Of a stretch of 49,482 nt of DNA, positions 24,654 to 33,218 are shown in pieces (the stretch's first letter is position 1; every line of letters begins with the position of its first letter). A model generated the notes under the pieces. It was not told the origin of the DNA. It made no database searches and worked only from the letters and a program-made list of their open reading frames with translations. The DNA is from Acidimicrobiales bacterium (GTDB taxonomy: Bacteria > Actinomycetota > Acidimicrobiia > Acidimicrobiales > GCA-2861595): NCBI GenBank assembly GCA_030448025.1, contig JAUJNQ010000001.1, positions 149,776 to 199,257 on the forward strand, given 5' to 3'. Both the position numbers and the translations under genes were made by a program.

Positions 24654-25613
24654 TCAGGGTGTAGCCGGGAAGGCGCGGTCGATGGTGGTCGAGGCTCCAC
24701 TGGTGGTGTCGAGCACGACGACTCGTGAGTACAGGACACGAAGCAACTGCGGTGCCTCCCCTGACGGGCAGGAGACGCTCGCGGGGGCGGGTGGCACGAG
24801 CGTCAGCTCAGCACGAGCCTCTCCGTTGACAGTGGCGAACCGGCGTCCCGCTTCGCTCACGCCCACCACGCTCGCTTCCTTGCTGGGCCTCTCGTTCCTG
24901 CCGTTTCGATTCACGCATCCGTACGTGGCGGTGGCGTCGGCTCGGGCGGTGACCGTGACCGCATCCGCTCCCACGCCTGTCTCTTGGAAGCTGACCACGA
25001 GTTGGCCCCCCGACACCTTCGCATCGGCCCGGAGGATCGCCTTTGCCGCCTGCTTCGCCCGCCCGGGGGACGTCTTCGGTGCCTGCTGTGGCCCGGGTCC
25101 CTTGCCCTCCGGCGAGCTGGATGGACCTCCCGGGACAGCTTCCCGTTCGGATGGGCCGGGGTCAGGGCCGGGTTGGGGACCCGCAGCCTCCCCTGACCCC
25201 TGGGCTGCGTCCCCATTCGGCGATCCGGGCGACGAGTCGTCCAAGGAAGGCACCACATCGGAGGCAATGGACTGCAACGGGTCGGGCAACAGACCGGCCG
25301 CAGCCAGCCCAGTGGTCAACAACACAGACGTGGCCGCGGCCAGAACACCCACTCGCATGCTCCGTCGTCGCGCCAGGCGCCCGGCCCAGGTCGGTGACGA
25401 AGGATCGATCCCTTCGCCGCCCCCACGCCTGGCTGCGGCCATCGCTCGAACGGTGTCTCCTTGACGTGCCAGCTCGGATGCCGACGGCTCAGCTCGGGCA
25501 GCAGCGAGAAGGGTGGCCACCTGGCGGTGGCCGGCCGTGGCTTCGTCGGGCGCGAGCTCGCCCGCCAAGAGCCGATCAGCCGCCTGTTCGTCGAGCTCGT
25601 CGTTCACGTCCAT
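24654..25613 (-). CDS. Membrane anti-sigma-like protein
   Basis: A 319-residue protein paired with the ECF sigma factor. The N-terminal part (residues 1-80) has no zinc-binding His/Cys pattern, so it is not a classical ZAS-type anti-sigma. It does have the acidic helix DELDEQAADRLLAGELAPDE common in such regulators. One transmembrane segment is at about 86-108 (RVGVLAAATSVLLTTGLAAAG). Next comes a long Pro/Gly/Ser-rich external linker (120-190) and a C-terminal extracytoplasmic domain rich in Val and Thr with two Cys. The ATG at 25613 overlaps the sigma gene stop by 10 bases. It probably holds the sigma factor at the membrane until a signal arrives. Confidence 0.75.
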   Translation of the reverse strand: MDVNDELDEQAADRLLAGELAPDEATAGHRQVATLLAAARAEPSASELARQGDTVRAMAAARRGGGEGIDPSSPTWAGRLARRRSMRVGVLAAATSVLLTTGLAAAGLLPDPLQSIASDVVPSLDDSSPGSPNGDAAQGSGEAAGPQPGPDPGPSEREAVPGGPSSSPEGKGPGPQQAPKTSPGRAKQAAKAILRADAKVSGGQLVVSFQETGVGADAVTVTARADATATYGCVNRNGRNERPSKEASVVGVSEAGRRFATVNGEARAELTLVPPAPASVSCPSGEAPQLLRVLYSRVVVLDTTSGASTTIDRAFPATP

Positions 25614-26200
25614 GTCCTGTCTGTGTGAGTCGTCACCGGCCGTCGTGGCGTTACACCCTCGGCGGTCAAGTCCCGGGCCAGCCGCTTCAGGGCGCGGTGT
25701 TGGAGGACGCGCACCGTCCCTGGCGGCTTGCCGACGATGTGGCCCACCTGGTCAGCGCTCAGCCCTCCGAGGACTCGTAGGAGCACGATCTCGGCCTGAT
25801 CAGCCGGAAGCCGACCGATGCGGGCGAGCGCCTCCTCGGTCTCCACCCCTGCCATCGCCGTCAGTTCAGTGTCGTCGGGCGCCGGACCATCGTGTGCTTC
25901 GGCCATGGGCCGGTAGTCACCCGGCCGCCTCGATGATCGCCTGATGTGATCGACCACGCGCCGGCGAGCGATGGTGAAGACCCAGCTTCGAAAGGCGCCC
26001 TCGTCCCCGCTGAAACGGTCAAGCGCCGAAGCGACGTTAATCCACGTCTCCGCGGCCAGGTCCTCTGCTTCACGCGGTGCCTGCAGTCTGAGGTATCGCA
26101 GAACGTAGGCGTGCAGGCCCCGGTACAACTCCTCGAAGCCCCACTCCTCGCCCGCCTGGGCGGCTCGCAGAACCGACTCGAAGCGTTCGTCCCCTGTCAC
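25604..26200 (-). CDS. ECF sigma factor (sigma-70 family)
   Basis: About 198 residues. Region 2 is clear (FEELYRGLHAYVLRYLRLQ, DLAAETWINV, FRSWVFTIARRRVVDHIRR). Region 4 is also clear (LPADQAEIVLLRVLGGLSAD, QVGHIVGKPPGTVRVLQHRA). The linker between them is of normal length. I chose GTG at 26200 because the reading frame further upstream, open to 26368, has unnatural composition. A GGGA lies about eleven bases before the GTG. The stop overlaps the anti-sigma start, so the two are coupled. The target promoters are unknown. Confidence 0.88.
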   Translation of the reverse strand: MTGDERFESVLRAAQAGEEWGFEELYRGLHAYVLRYLRLQAPREAEDLAAETWINVASALDRFSGDEGAFRSWVFTIARRRVVDHIRRSSRRPGDYRPMAEAHDGPAPDDTELTAMAGVETEEALARIGRLPADQAEIVLLRVLGGLSADQVGHIVGKPPGTVRVLQHRALKRLARDLTAEGVTPRRPVTTHTDRTWT

Positions 26201-26439
26201 CGAGGCCCTGTTCCCGTCTGACTGCCACCGGTCGGCGAAGTCGCCGGACTTTCTAGTCCACGCGGCGGCCGGAGCCAGGAGCGCATCAGTCAACTTGGGC
26301 CTCCGCCTTGAACGCAGGCCGAGCCCACCCGTAGGTGAGCCCGGCCCGAACCGATCCCCTTCCGCCATTGCGCCCCATTGCGCTACCGGAGAGCGATCGG
26401 ATCACGCCCTGACGCTCGGCGTGTTGAGCGAACCTCTTC

Positions 26440-26607
26440 TCACCACCGCGCCCCGACGCGGCGGCCGCCGCCGTGAAAGGCGCCGGAGATGACGCTGGCC
26501 ACCAGCAACACCACGGCGATGACGAGGAGCCACTTCAACCCCTCGACGAAAAGGCCGACACCGCCGAAGAGCAGCGCCAGTATCAGTAGAAGAGCGACCA
26601 GTCCCAT
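26440..26607 (-). CDS. Small two-helix membrane protein
   Basis: A 55-residue protein with two hydrophobic helices (GLVALLLILALLFGGVGLFV and LKWLLVIAVVLLVASVISG) and a short basic tail with GGGRRVG. The ATG at 26607 is preceded by AGGAGG at ideal spacing, which decides against the upstream start at 26643. It resembles the short hydrophobic Lmo0937/DUF5670-type membrane peptides in composition, though I cannot assign it. It lies just upstream of, and in the same direction as, the sigma factor gene, separated by about 240 bp. Confidence 0.75.
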   Translation of the reverse strand: MGLVALLLILALLFGGVGLFVEGLKWLLVIAVVLLVASVISGAFHGGGRRVGARW

Positions 26608-26728
26608 TTGTCCTCCTGTCCCTTGCCGATGATCTCGCTCCATCGGCCTTTTGTGGTTGGCGGAACAGTGATCGCCGGTCGTCGACGAACCGTTACACGT
26701 TGCTTGCGGTTACTCGAGACAGACGACG

Positions 26729-27382
26729 ATGCCGGACGTCGCCGGCGGCGCGCGAGGTCTGGCTGGTGAGTCAGGATGGTTACTGGTGACCGGGTTGATC
26801 GTGCTCCTCGTCGTGGCCGCTGCCGCCGTGGCGGTCGTCATCCTTGCCCGCCGGGCTCAGCGAGCCCGGCAGGCCCAGCAGGATCGGGCCTCGGTGCCGG
26901 TCGATCCCTTCGGCGCCGACCCCCGCGGCATCAGTGCCCGCGACATCGGCGTCGGCGCGGTGGTGACCCATGAGGGACGGGACTGGGTCGTCCGCGGCAC
27001 CCTCGAGCTCGAGGAGGACGGCTTCACCTGGCACGAGCACCATCTCGACGACGCGAAGACCCGTCGCTGGCTCTCAGTGGAGGACGACGAGGAGCTGGAG
27101 GTCTGCCTCTGGGAGAAGGTCCTGGCGCCCGAGCTCGATCCGGGCCCTCCGACGCTCGAGCACGCCGGCGTGGCCTACACGCTCGACGAGCACGGTCGGG
27201 CGCGGTACCGGGCAACGGGCACCACCGGCACCCCGCCTCAAGGGTCGGTGGAGTACTACGACTACGTGGCCGGCCACCAGCGACTCTCCTGTGAGCGTTA
27301 TGGCGGCCAGAGCTGGGAGGTCTCGATCGGCAGGGTGGTCGGAGAGCACGAGCTGGACATCTACCCGGCGCCGTCAGGGTGA
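26729..27382 (+). CDS. DUF4178-domain membrane-anchored protein
   Basis: A 217-residue protein with one N-terminal transmembrane segment (about 17-40, LLVTGLIVLLVVAAAAVAVV) and a cytosolic domain with DUF4178 features: IGVGAVVTHEGRDWVVRGTL at the start, then VEYYDYVAGHQRLSCERYGG and WEVSIGRVV at the end. DUF4178 genes commonly sit beside DUF350 and aminopropyltransferase genes, as here. It is the first gene of a seven-gene operon whose members almost all overlap. It ends in GTGA with the next gene. Confidence 0.85.
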   Translation: MPDVAGGARGLAGESGWLLVTGLIVLLVVAAAAVAVVILARRAQRARQAQQDRASVPVDPFGADPRGISARDIGVGAVVTHEGRDWVVRGTLELEEDGFTWHEHHLDDAKTRRWLSVEDDEELEVCLWEKVLAPELDPGPPTLEHAGVAYTLDEHGRARYRATGTTGTPPQGSVEYYDYVAGHQRLSCERYGGQSWEVSIGRVVGEHELDIYPAPSG

Positions 27383-27666
27383 CGCAGACCCTCGAGGAGG
27401 CCCGCCGGGCCGAGCTGGACCTCCGGCGGCGACTCTCCCGGCTGGTGACCGAGCGGCGACGGGCGGAGTCGGAGGTCGAGCGCCTACGCCACCTGTCGGC
27501 CCGACCCCACGCAGTGCCGGAGATGGACGCGACCAGGCGGCGCCAGCAGGACCGCCTCGAGCTGCTCGGCAAGGAGATCGACGGCGTCCGGCTGGCGCTG
27601 CGGGCACAGGAGGCGGCGGTCGCGTCGCTGGAGGCCGACGCCGACGGTGCCCCGCCTGCTCGGTGA
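27379..27666 (+). CDS. Small coiled-coil protein
   Basis: A 95-residue protein that is mostly one long charged helix (EEARRAELDLRRRLSRLVTE, then RRRAESEVERLRHLS), with heptad spacing suggesting a coiled coil, and a second helix after a short break (QQDRLELLGKEIDGVRLALR). GTG at 27379 overlaps the DUF4178 stop. Its own stop overlaps the next GTG. No family is known to me. It is likely a structural or scaffolding part of the operon product set. Confidence 0.75.
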   Translation: MTQTLEEARRAELDLRRRLSRLVTERRRAESEVERLRHLSARPHAVPEMDATRRRQQDRLELLGKEIDGVRLALRAQEAAVASLEADADGAPPAR

Positions 27667-28166
27667 GGGTCTTCGTCGGCACTCCGTTCGTGGACGCGTC
27701 GGCGCTTCGCCTGTCGTGGCGCCTGGTCGAGCGGCGGCGCCCGGCGCTGGAGGTTCTCGAGCTGGCCACGGCCGGAGGCACGCTCGAGCTCGGCGTGCTG
27801 GGCTCCTCGCACCAGGTGTCCCTGTTCGCCGATGGTCAGCGCTGCACCGAGGTGGTGGCCTGCGACGGCGGACCGGGACCGGGGCTGCCCTCGCAGGCGA
27901 CCCGCCGCATGGGGCACGTGGCCTACGCCTTCCGGGCCACGGTTCGCTCCCTCGACGATCACGAGCTCGCCGCCGCCGTGGTGAGCCTCGTGGCCCGCTA
28001 TGGGGACGACCCCTCCGGTCTGGTCGCCGTCTTCCCCGGATTGCCGCACGCGGCGACCATCCTCGCCGCCGAGGTGAAGGGGCCCACCGTGGGCTGGCGC
28101 ACATGGCACGCCTACCCGCAGACCGCCGAGCTGGTCGAGACGTGCACCGAGGTGGTCATCGGATGA
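27663..28166 (+). CDS. DUF2617-family protein
   Basis: A 167-residue soluble protein starting at GTG 27663 in a GTGA overlap. Family-like blocks include FVDASALRLSWRLVERRRPA, ELGVLGSSHQV, and GLVAVFPGLPHAATILAAE with the following KGPTVGWRTWHAYPQ. DUF2617 has no established function but recurs in this operon type in Actinobacteria. It ends in an ATGA overlap with the DUF4247 gene. Confidence 0.85.
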   Translation: MRVFVGTPFVDASALRLSWRLVERRRPALEVLELATAGGTLELGVLGSSHQVSLFADGQRCTEVVACDGGPGPGLPSQATRRMGHVAYAFRATVRSLDDHELAAAVVSLVARYGDDPSGLVAVFPGLPHAATILAAEVKGPTVGWRTWHAYPQTAELVETCTEVVIG

Positions 28167-28588
28167 GCAACCGAGCGCACATCGTGCTGGGCCTGGTCGT
28201 CGCCGTCCTGGGTGCCGCGCTGGTGCTGGGCGTCATGGTCTTCGGCCGCGGCAACGTCCGCGACCACGTGAGCCAGCGGTACCGGTTCGTGCAGCGGGAT
28301 GGCCGGTCGGCCGTCTACTCATCTCCGGAGGCACCGTCCAAGGTGGCAGGCGACATCGCCAAGAAGTGGGAACCGGCGGATCGGCTGAGCGACCCTTCGG
28401 GCTTCTTCCTGCGCTACCGCAGCGACATCGTCGCCGTCACTCCCGAGCCGGGCGGCGGCTCTCGCATCTTCGTGGACGACGAAGACCGGGGTTACGCCCG
28501 CTGGTACCCAGTGGTGGGGGGCAACTGGGGCACCTACTCGGGCGGCGGCGAGGGCTTCCGCGGCGGAGGACCGGGGGCCGGGAAATGA
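28163..28588 (+). CDS. DUF4247-family membrane-anchored protein
   Basis: A 141-residue protein with an N-terminal transmembrane segment (residues 5-27, HIVLGLVVAVLGAALVLGVM) and an external domain with AVYSSPEAPSKVAGDIAKKW and FFLRYRSDIVAV, matching DUF4247. A Gly-rich tail follows. It starts in ATGA with the DUF2617 gene and ends in ATGA with the next gene. The domain is probably outside the cytoplasm. Confidence 0.83.
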   Translation: MSNRAHIVLGLVVAVLGAALVLGVMVFGRGNVRDHVSQRYRFVQRDGRSAVYSSPEAPSKVAGDIAKKWEPADRLSDPSGFFLRYRSDIVAVTPEPGGGSRIFVDDEDRGYARWYPVVGGNWGTYSGGGEGFRGGGPGAGK

Positions 28589-29319
28589 GGGCCGCCTCGG
28601 CCCGCGCCGCCGCCCTGGCGGCCTTCTTGTCGGTCTTGTCGGTGGCGATGGCGGTGGTGGTTGCGTCGCCGGCAGCAGCCCTACCGGTGCTGGAGAGAGC
28701 CGACGCCGAGGAGCTGGTCACGTTGCTGGCCGAGGCCGCCGAGGAGCAGGACGTCTGCTACGGCTGGCGCATCGAGGTGAACGACGAAGAGAGAGGGCTC
28801 CCAGGCTGGGACGAGGGGTCGAACCTCGGCCTGAACAGGGGACCGGAGTCGTGCGCCCGCTTCGTCCAGTTGGTGGGCCGGGTCCGGTTCACCGCCGAGT
28901 CCTCGGAGTCGGAGGACAGCGCCTCGTGGCGCTTGGAGACCAACATCCCGGCCGGACCGCGCACTCCCGACCTCGAGCGGGCCGGTTACTCCGCCGACGC
29001 CCTCGTGGGCCCGAGGGACGACGTGGCGCTGTTCAATGCCACTCTGGCCCTCCCTCTGTTGACCGCTGAGGCAGGGGTGGCGCCGGCCATCACCGCCGAG
29101 CCCGACGCCCAGCCCGTCGCTCCGGGCGACATGCCCACGGGCAGGAGCGGATCGGACTGGCTGCGCCAGAACGGCGAAGTGCTCGCCCTTGGGGGCTTCG
29201 TCGCCGCCGCCGGCTTGTGCTGGGCCGGCTACGGCGTGGTCAAGCCTTACTTCGAGGGCCAGCACACCAACGGCCGGCAGGACGAGCAGGACGGCGAGGA
29301 ATCGACCGAAGACACGTGA
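28585..29319 (+). CDS. Uncharacterised exported protein with C-terminal anchor
   Basis: A 244-residue protein with an N-terminal signal sequence (residues 1-36, Ala-rich, AAALP cleavage region), an external domain with two Cys (QDVCYGWRIEV and GPESCARFVQ), and a C-terminal transmembrane segment near residue 202 (LALGGFVAAAGLCWAGYGVV) followed by an acidic tail. This predicts type I membrane topology. The start is in ATGA with the DUF4247 gene. I do not recognise the family. Its place in the DUF350 operon suggests part of the same envelope function. Confidence 0.75.
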   Translation: MRAASARAAALAAFLSVLSVAMAVVVASPAAALPVLERADAEELVTLLAEAAEEQDVCYGWRIEVNDEERGLPGWDEGSNLGLNRGPESCARFVQLVGRVRFTAESSESEDSASWRLETNIPAGPRTPDLERAGYSADALVGPRDDVALFNATLALPLLTAEAGVAPAITAEPDAQPVAPGDMPTGRSGSDWLRQNGEVLALGGFVAAAGLCWAGYGVVKPYFEGQHTNGRQDEQDGEESTEDT

Positions 29320-29329
29320 GGAGATGCTC

Positions 29330-29758
29330 GTGGACGTGAACGAGATGGTGCGCGATGGCCTGTCCGGGCTGGCCTACGGGGTGCTCGGACTCGGCCTGTT
29401 GATGGTCGGCTACTTCGTCCTCGACCTCTTGACGCCAGGCCACCTGGCGCAGCTGATCTACCGGGGCCGTAACCGGAACGCGGCCATCGTGTTGTCGTCG
29501 TGCCTGGTCTCGGTGGCCACAGTCACCACCACGGCCATCGTGACCTCCGAGGACCGATTCGTCGACGGCATCGTCGGCGCCGCGGCCTACGGGGCCATCG
29601 GCATCTTCCTCCTGGCCGTGAGCTTCGCCGTCGTCGACAAGCTCACGCCCGGGAGCCTGGGGGTCATCTGCACTGATCCCGACCGCCATCCGGCCGTGTA
29701 CGTCACGGCCACCGCCCAGCTGGCGGTCGGCGCCATCGTTGCCGCCGCCATCTCATGA
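29330..29758 (+). CDS. DUF350 membrane protein
   Basis: About 142 residues with four transmembrane segments: LAYGVLGLGLLMVGYFVLDL; AIVLSSCLVSVATVTTTAIV; IVGAAAYGAIGIFLLAVSFA; VYVTATAQLAVGAIVAAAIS. This is the DUF350 topology. I chose GTG at 29330 because GAGGAG stands six bases before it. The ATG at 29324 is in frame but directly abuts that ribosome site. The stop overlaps the aminopropyltransferase ATG (ATGA). DUF350 proteins often travel with spermidine synthase homologues. Confidence 0.85.
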   Translation: MDVNEMVRDGLSGLAYGVLGLGLLMVGYFVLDLLTPGHLAQLIYRGRNRNAAIVLSSCLVSVATVTTTAIVTSEDRFVDGIVGAAAYGAIGIFLLAVSFAVVDKLTPGSLGVICTDPDRHPAVYVTATAQLAVGAIVAAAIS

Positions 29759-31338
29759 CCGTCCCCGCCGTCCCCGCCGTCCCCGCCGGCAGGGCGACCG
29801 CCAGACCGGGGGTCGCCCGCTTCGTGGTGCTGGCCGCCACCTTCGTCTGCGCCGCCTGCGGCTTGGTGTACGAGCTGGCCCTGGTGACGCTGGGCAGCTA
29901 CCTCATCGGAAACACCGTTCAGCAGGCATCGATGGTCCTCGGGGTCATGGTCTTCGCCATGGGCATCGGCTCGCTGGCGGCCAAGAGGCTGTCCCGGGTC
30001 CCGGTGCCCGCATTCGTCGTCATCGAGGGCCTGCTCGCCGTGGCCGGGGGGCTGTCCGTGCTCGTCCTCTACGCCGCCTTCGCCTGGCTGAACGTGTACC
30101 AGCCCGCTCTGGTGGCCGTAGCCCTGGTGGTTGGAGGTCTGATCGGCGCCGAGATCCCGGTGCTGGTGACGCTCGTGCAGAGGATCCGAGCCCAGGCCGC
30201 CAGCGACACGGTGGCGGACCTCTTCGCTGCCGACTACATCGGTGCGCTGGTCGGCGGCCTGGCCTTCCCGTTCCTCCTGCTGCCCCAGTTCGGCCAGCTC
30301 CAGGGCGCCCTTGCCGTGGGCGTGGCGAACGTGGCCGCGGCGGCCGTGGTCACTGCCGTGTTCGGTCGTGAGCTCGGACGGCGGGGCCGAGCCGTCGTGG
30401 CGGCGGTCCTGGCGGCTGCTCTGGGCATCCTCGCCGGCGCTGCGGTACTGGCCGGCCCGATCGAGGTCTCGGCCCGCCAAGAGCTCTACGACGACCCCAT
30501 CGTGCACGCCGAGCGCACGCCCTACCAGGAGATAGTGCTCACCGAGAGCAGAGGCTTCTCCACTCCGCCCGACCTGCGCCTGTTCCTGAACGGCGACCTT
30601 CAGTTCTCCTCCCTCGACGAGTACCGCTACCACGAGGCGCTCGTTCACCCCGCCATGGCGGGCCGGCGGGTGAAGGTCGCCATCCTGGGCGGCGGCGACG
30701 GGCTCGCCCTCCGCGAGGTCCTCCGGTATCCCGACGTCGAGAGGGTGGTGGAGGTGGAGCTGGACCCGGGCATGGTCCGTCTGGCTCGCCATGACGATCG
30801 GCTCCGCCGTCTCAATGCCGAGGCCATGGAGGATCCTCGGGTCGAGGTCGTCACCGAGGACGCCTTCTCGTGGCTCCGCCATCAAGACGAGCGCTTCGAC
30901 GTCGTCATCGCCGACCTTCCCGACCCCGACCAGGCGGCCACGGCCAAGCTCTACTCGGTCGAGTTCTACGGGCTGATCGCGGCTCGAGCCCTTACCGCCG
31001 AGGGCCGCCTCGTGGTCCAGGCCGGCTCGCCCTACTTCAGCCGTGAGGCGTTCTGGTGCGTGGAGCGCACCCTGGCCGAGGCGCGGCTGGCGCCGACGCC
31101 CTATCAGGCCGAGGTCCCCTCCTTCGGGAACTGGGGATTCTTCCTCGTCGGTCGCCAGGGGCCGGTCCGCCCGGAGCTGGCGACGCAGGTGCGGGGCCGG
31201 CTCCGCTATCTCGACGACTCGGTGCTGGGCGCGGCCACGGTATTCCCCCCCGACCGGGACCGCGTTCCAGTGGAGCCCTCAACGCTCGCCCGGCCACGGA
31301 TCCTCGACTACGAACGCAAGGGCTGGCGCGCCTACTGA
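29755..31338 (+). CDS. Membrane-bound polyamine aminopropyltransferase (spermidine synthase-like)
   Basis: A 527-residue protein. The N-terminal half (residues 15-235) has about seven transmembrane segments. The C-terminal half is a spermidine-synthase fold, with SAM-binding AILGGGDGLALREVL, the acidic EVELDPGM, and the catalytic-type DLPDPDQAATAKLYS where soluble SpeE has DSSDP. It would transfer an aminopropyl group from decarboxylated SAM to an amine; whether the substrate is putrescine is unknown. The N-terminus has a VPA triplet from a 9-bp tandem repeat. It is the last gene of the DUF4178-DUF350 operon and converges on the aldo/keto reductase with a 17-bp gap. Confidence 0.88.
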   Translation: MTVPAVPAVPAGRATARPGVARFVVLAATFVCAACGLVYELALVTLGSYLIGNTVQQASMVLGVMVFAMGIGSLAAKRLSRVPVPAFVVIEGLLAVAGGLSVLVLYAAFAWLNVYQPALVAVALVVGGLIGAEIPVLVTLVQRIRAQAASDTVADLFAADYIGALVGGLAFPFLLLPQFGQLQGALAVGVANVAAAAVVTAVFGRELGRRGRAVVAAVLAAALGILAGAAVLAGPIEVSARQELYDDPIVHAERTPYQEIVLTESRGFSTPPDLRLFLNGDLQFSSLDEYRYHEALVHPAMAGRRVKVAILGGGDGLALREVLRYPDVERVVEVELDPGMVRLARHDDRLRRLNAEAMEDPRVEVVTEDAFSWLRHQDERFDVVIADLPDPDQAATAKLYSVEFYGLIAARALTAEGRLVVQAGSPYFSREAFWCVERTLAEARLAPTPYQAEVPSFGNWGFFLVGRQGPVRPELATQVRGRLRYLDDSVLGAATVFPPDRDRVPVEPSTLARPRILDYERKGWRAY

Positions 31339-31355
31339 TCGCTGACTTGCCGCCG

Positions 31356-32345
31356 CTACACGTTGACGCGGGCCATCTGCGACGGGGCGTAGCGGTCGCC
31401 GGCGGCCACGCCCACGGGGGCGACCTCCTCGATGGCGTCCAGGTCTTCGGCGTCGAGCTCGATGTCGAGGGCGGCCAGGTTCTGCTCCAGGTAGGAGCGC
31501 CGCTTGGTGCCGGGGATGGGCACCACGTCGTCGCCCTGAGCAAGGACCCAGGCCAGGGCCAGCTGCGCCGGCGTGTAGCCCTTGGCCTCGGCCAGCTCCT
31601 TCACCCGCTCCACCACCTCGAGGTTGCGGTCGAAGTTCTCGCCCTGGAACCGGGGGGAGGTGCGGCGGAAGTCGCCCATCTCGAGCTGGTCGACGCTCGT
31701 GATCTCCCCGGACAGGAATCCTCGCCCGAGCGGGCTGTAGGCCACCAGGCCGATGCCCAGCTCCCGCAGCGTGGGAAGCAGCTCGTCCTCCGGGTCACGG
31801 GAGAACAGCGAGTACTCGTACTGGCCGGCGCTGACGGGGTGCACACCGTGGGCTCGGCGGAGGGTGGCGGGGGAGGCCTCCGAGATGCCGAGCCAGCGGA
31901 CCTTGCCCGCATCCACCAGCTCGCTCATCGCCCCCCACGTCTCCTCGACGGGGACCTTGGTGTCGATGCGGTGCTGGTAGTAGACGTCGATGTGCTCCAC
32001 ACCCAGACGGCGGAGTGACTCGTCACAGCACCGGCGCACGTACTCAGGACGGCCGTTGACCCCCACCCAGCTGCCGTCGGCGCGCCGCTCGTTGCCGAAC
32101 TTGGTGGCCAGCACCACTTCCTCCCGCCGCCCGGCGAGGGCCCGCCCCACGAGCACCTCGTTGGTGAAGGGGCCGTACATGTCGGCCGTGTCGAAGAACC
32201 GCACGCCCAGGTCGAGAGCCCGGTGGATGGTGGCGATGGCTTCGCCCTCGTCGGCCGTCCCGTAGGACTGGCTCATCCCCATGCAGCCCAGACCCAGGGC
32301 GGGGACTCGCAGGCCCTGGCTCCCCAATGCGCGTTCTTGCATCAC
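31356..32345 (-). CDS. Aldo/keto reductase
   Basis: A 329-residue NADPH-dependent oxidoreductase with a TIM barrel. The catalytic tetrad is visible: Asp and Tyr in FFDTADMYG, Lys in VLATKFG, and His in YYQHRID. The cofactor region near the C-terminus reads [20 protein letters not shown]. It resembles AKR13-type reductases. Two adjacent ATG codons (32345, 32342) can start it. It is transcribed toward the aminopropyltransferase and follows the SGNH lipoprotein gene by 33 bp, so it may be the tail of the ABC/lipoprotein operon. The substrate is unknown. Confidence 0.9.
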   Translation of the reverse strand: MMQERALGSQGLRVPALGLGCMGMSQSYGTADEGEAIATIHRALDLGVRFFDTADMYGPFTNEVLVGRALAGRREEVVLATKFGNERRADGSWVGVNGRPEYVRRCCDESLRRLGVEHIDVYYQHRIDTKVPVEETWGAMSELVDAGKVRWLGISEASPATLRRAHGVHPVSAGQYEYSLFSRDPEDELLPTLRELGIGLVAYSPLGRGFLSGEITSVDQLEMGDFRRTSPRFQGENFDRNLEVVERVKELAEAKGYTPAQLALAWVLAQGDDVVPIPGTKRRSYLEQNLAALDIELDAEDLDAIEEVAPVGVAAGDRYAPSQMARVNV

Positions 32346-32378
32346 GTTCCCTCATCCGTTCCCCGCCCTCGAAGCAGG

Positions 32379-33218
32379 CTACGCGGGTGCGCTGGGCAGG
32401 GGGCCGCTGCGCCGGAAGGCGTCGGCGAACGCGGCTCCCACGGCGGCGTGGCCGGCGGTGCTCGGGTGGAAGCCGTCGTCGGACACCAGGCCGGCATCGC
32501 TCCCCCCCTGACGGGCGGCCAAGCCCATGGTGTGGAGGTCGACCACCAAGGCGCCCTGGCGCTCGGCCACTCGGGCAGTGGCCCGGTTGTAGGCGTCCAC
32601 CACCTGGACGACCGCCTCGGGCGCGGGCAGACGGGCAGCCACCCGGCAGGGCGGGCCTTCGGGCGGCGGGTTCGGGCGGCAGGCCAGGTAGGAGGGGAGC
32701 CGTTCCAGGGGTGGGACGTTGGCCACCAGCACCCTCGTGGCCCCGCCCCGGCGAAGGGTGGTCACCAGCGTGTCGAGCTGGCGCTCGAACTCCCCGGCCG
32801 GGACGCCGGCGACGATGTCGTTGACGTTGGTCCACACCGTCACCAGGTCGGGGCGCAGGTCCACGGCTGCGGGCGCTTCCTCCCGGATGGCCTGAGCCAC
32901 CGTCGCCCCCGGGATGGCGGTGTTGACGAAGACCGTCGACGTGGGCAGGGCGGCGCGGAAGAAGACCCGGGGCCAGGCGTCGCGCAGGGGCTGGGTGCTC
33001 CCCGTCCCCACCGTCTCGCTGGCGCCCACGGCCACGTACACCGGGCCGAGGCGGGCGGGGGCCGTGGGGGGCGGAGCCAGGCTCTGGCTGGCGGAGGTGG
33101 TCGTGCCAGAGTTCGAGCAGGCGGCCAGGACGAGCGCGAGGGCCAGACCGACACCGGCCCAACCGGCCCGGCCGGCCCGGCCGATGGCTGCCGGGCGTCC
33201 ACTCGGCACCGCCGTCAC
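32379..33218 (-). CDS. SGNH-hydrolase lipoprotein
   Basis: A 279-residue exported esterase-like enzyme. The signal peptide ends in a lipobox (LALVLAACS), so the mature protein is lipid-anchored at the Cys. The catalytic blocks are VAVGASETVG (Ser nucleophile), VWTNVNDI (Asn), and DDGFHPST near the C-terminus (Asp and His). GTG at 33218 overlaps the permease TGA (GTGA), so it is translationally coupled to the ABC transporter. It could act on lipids or cell-wall acyl groups handled by that transporter. The substrate is unknown. Confidence 0.87.
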   Translation of the reverse strand: MTAVPSGRPAAIGRAGRAGWAGVGLALALVLAACSNSGTTTSASQSLAPPPTAPARLGPVYVAVGASETVGTGSTQPLRDAWPRVFFRAALPTSTVFVNTAIPGATVAQAIREEAPAAVDLRPDLVTVWTNVNDIVAGVPAGEFERQLDTLVTTLRRGGATRVLVANVPPLERLPSYLACRPNPPPEGPPCRVAARLPAPEAVVQVVDAYNRATARVAERQGALVVDLHTMGLAARQGGSDAGLVSDDGFHPSTAGHAAVGAAFADAFRRSGPLPSAPA

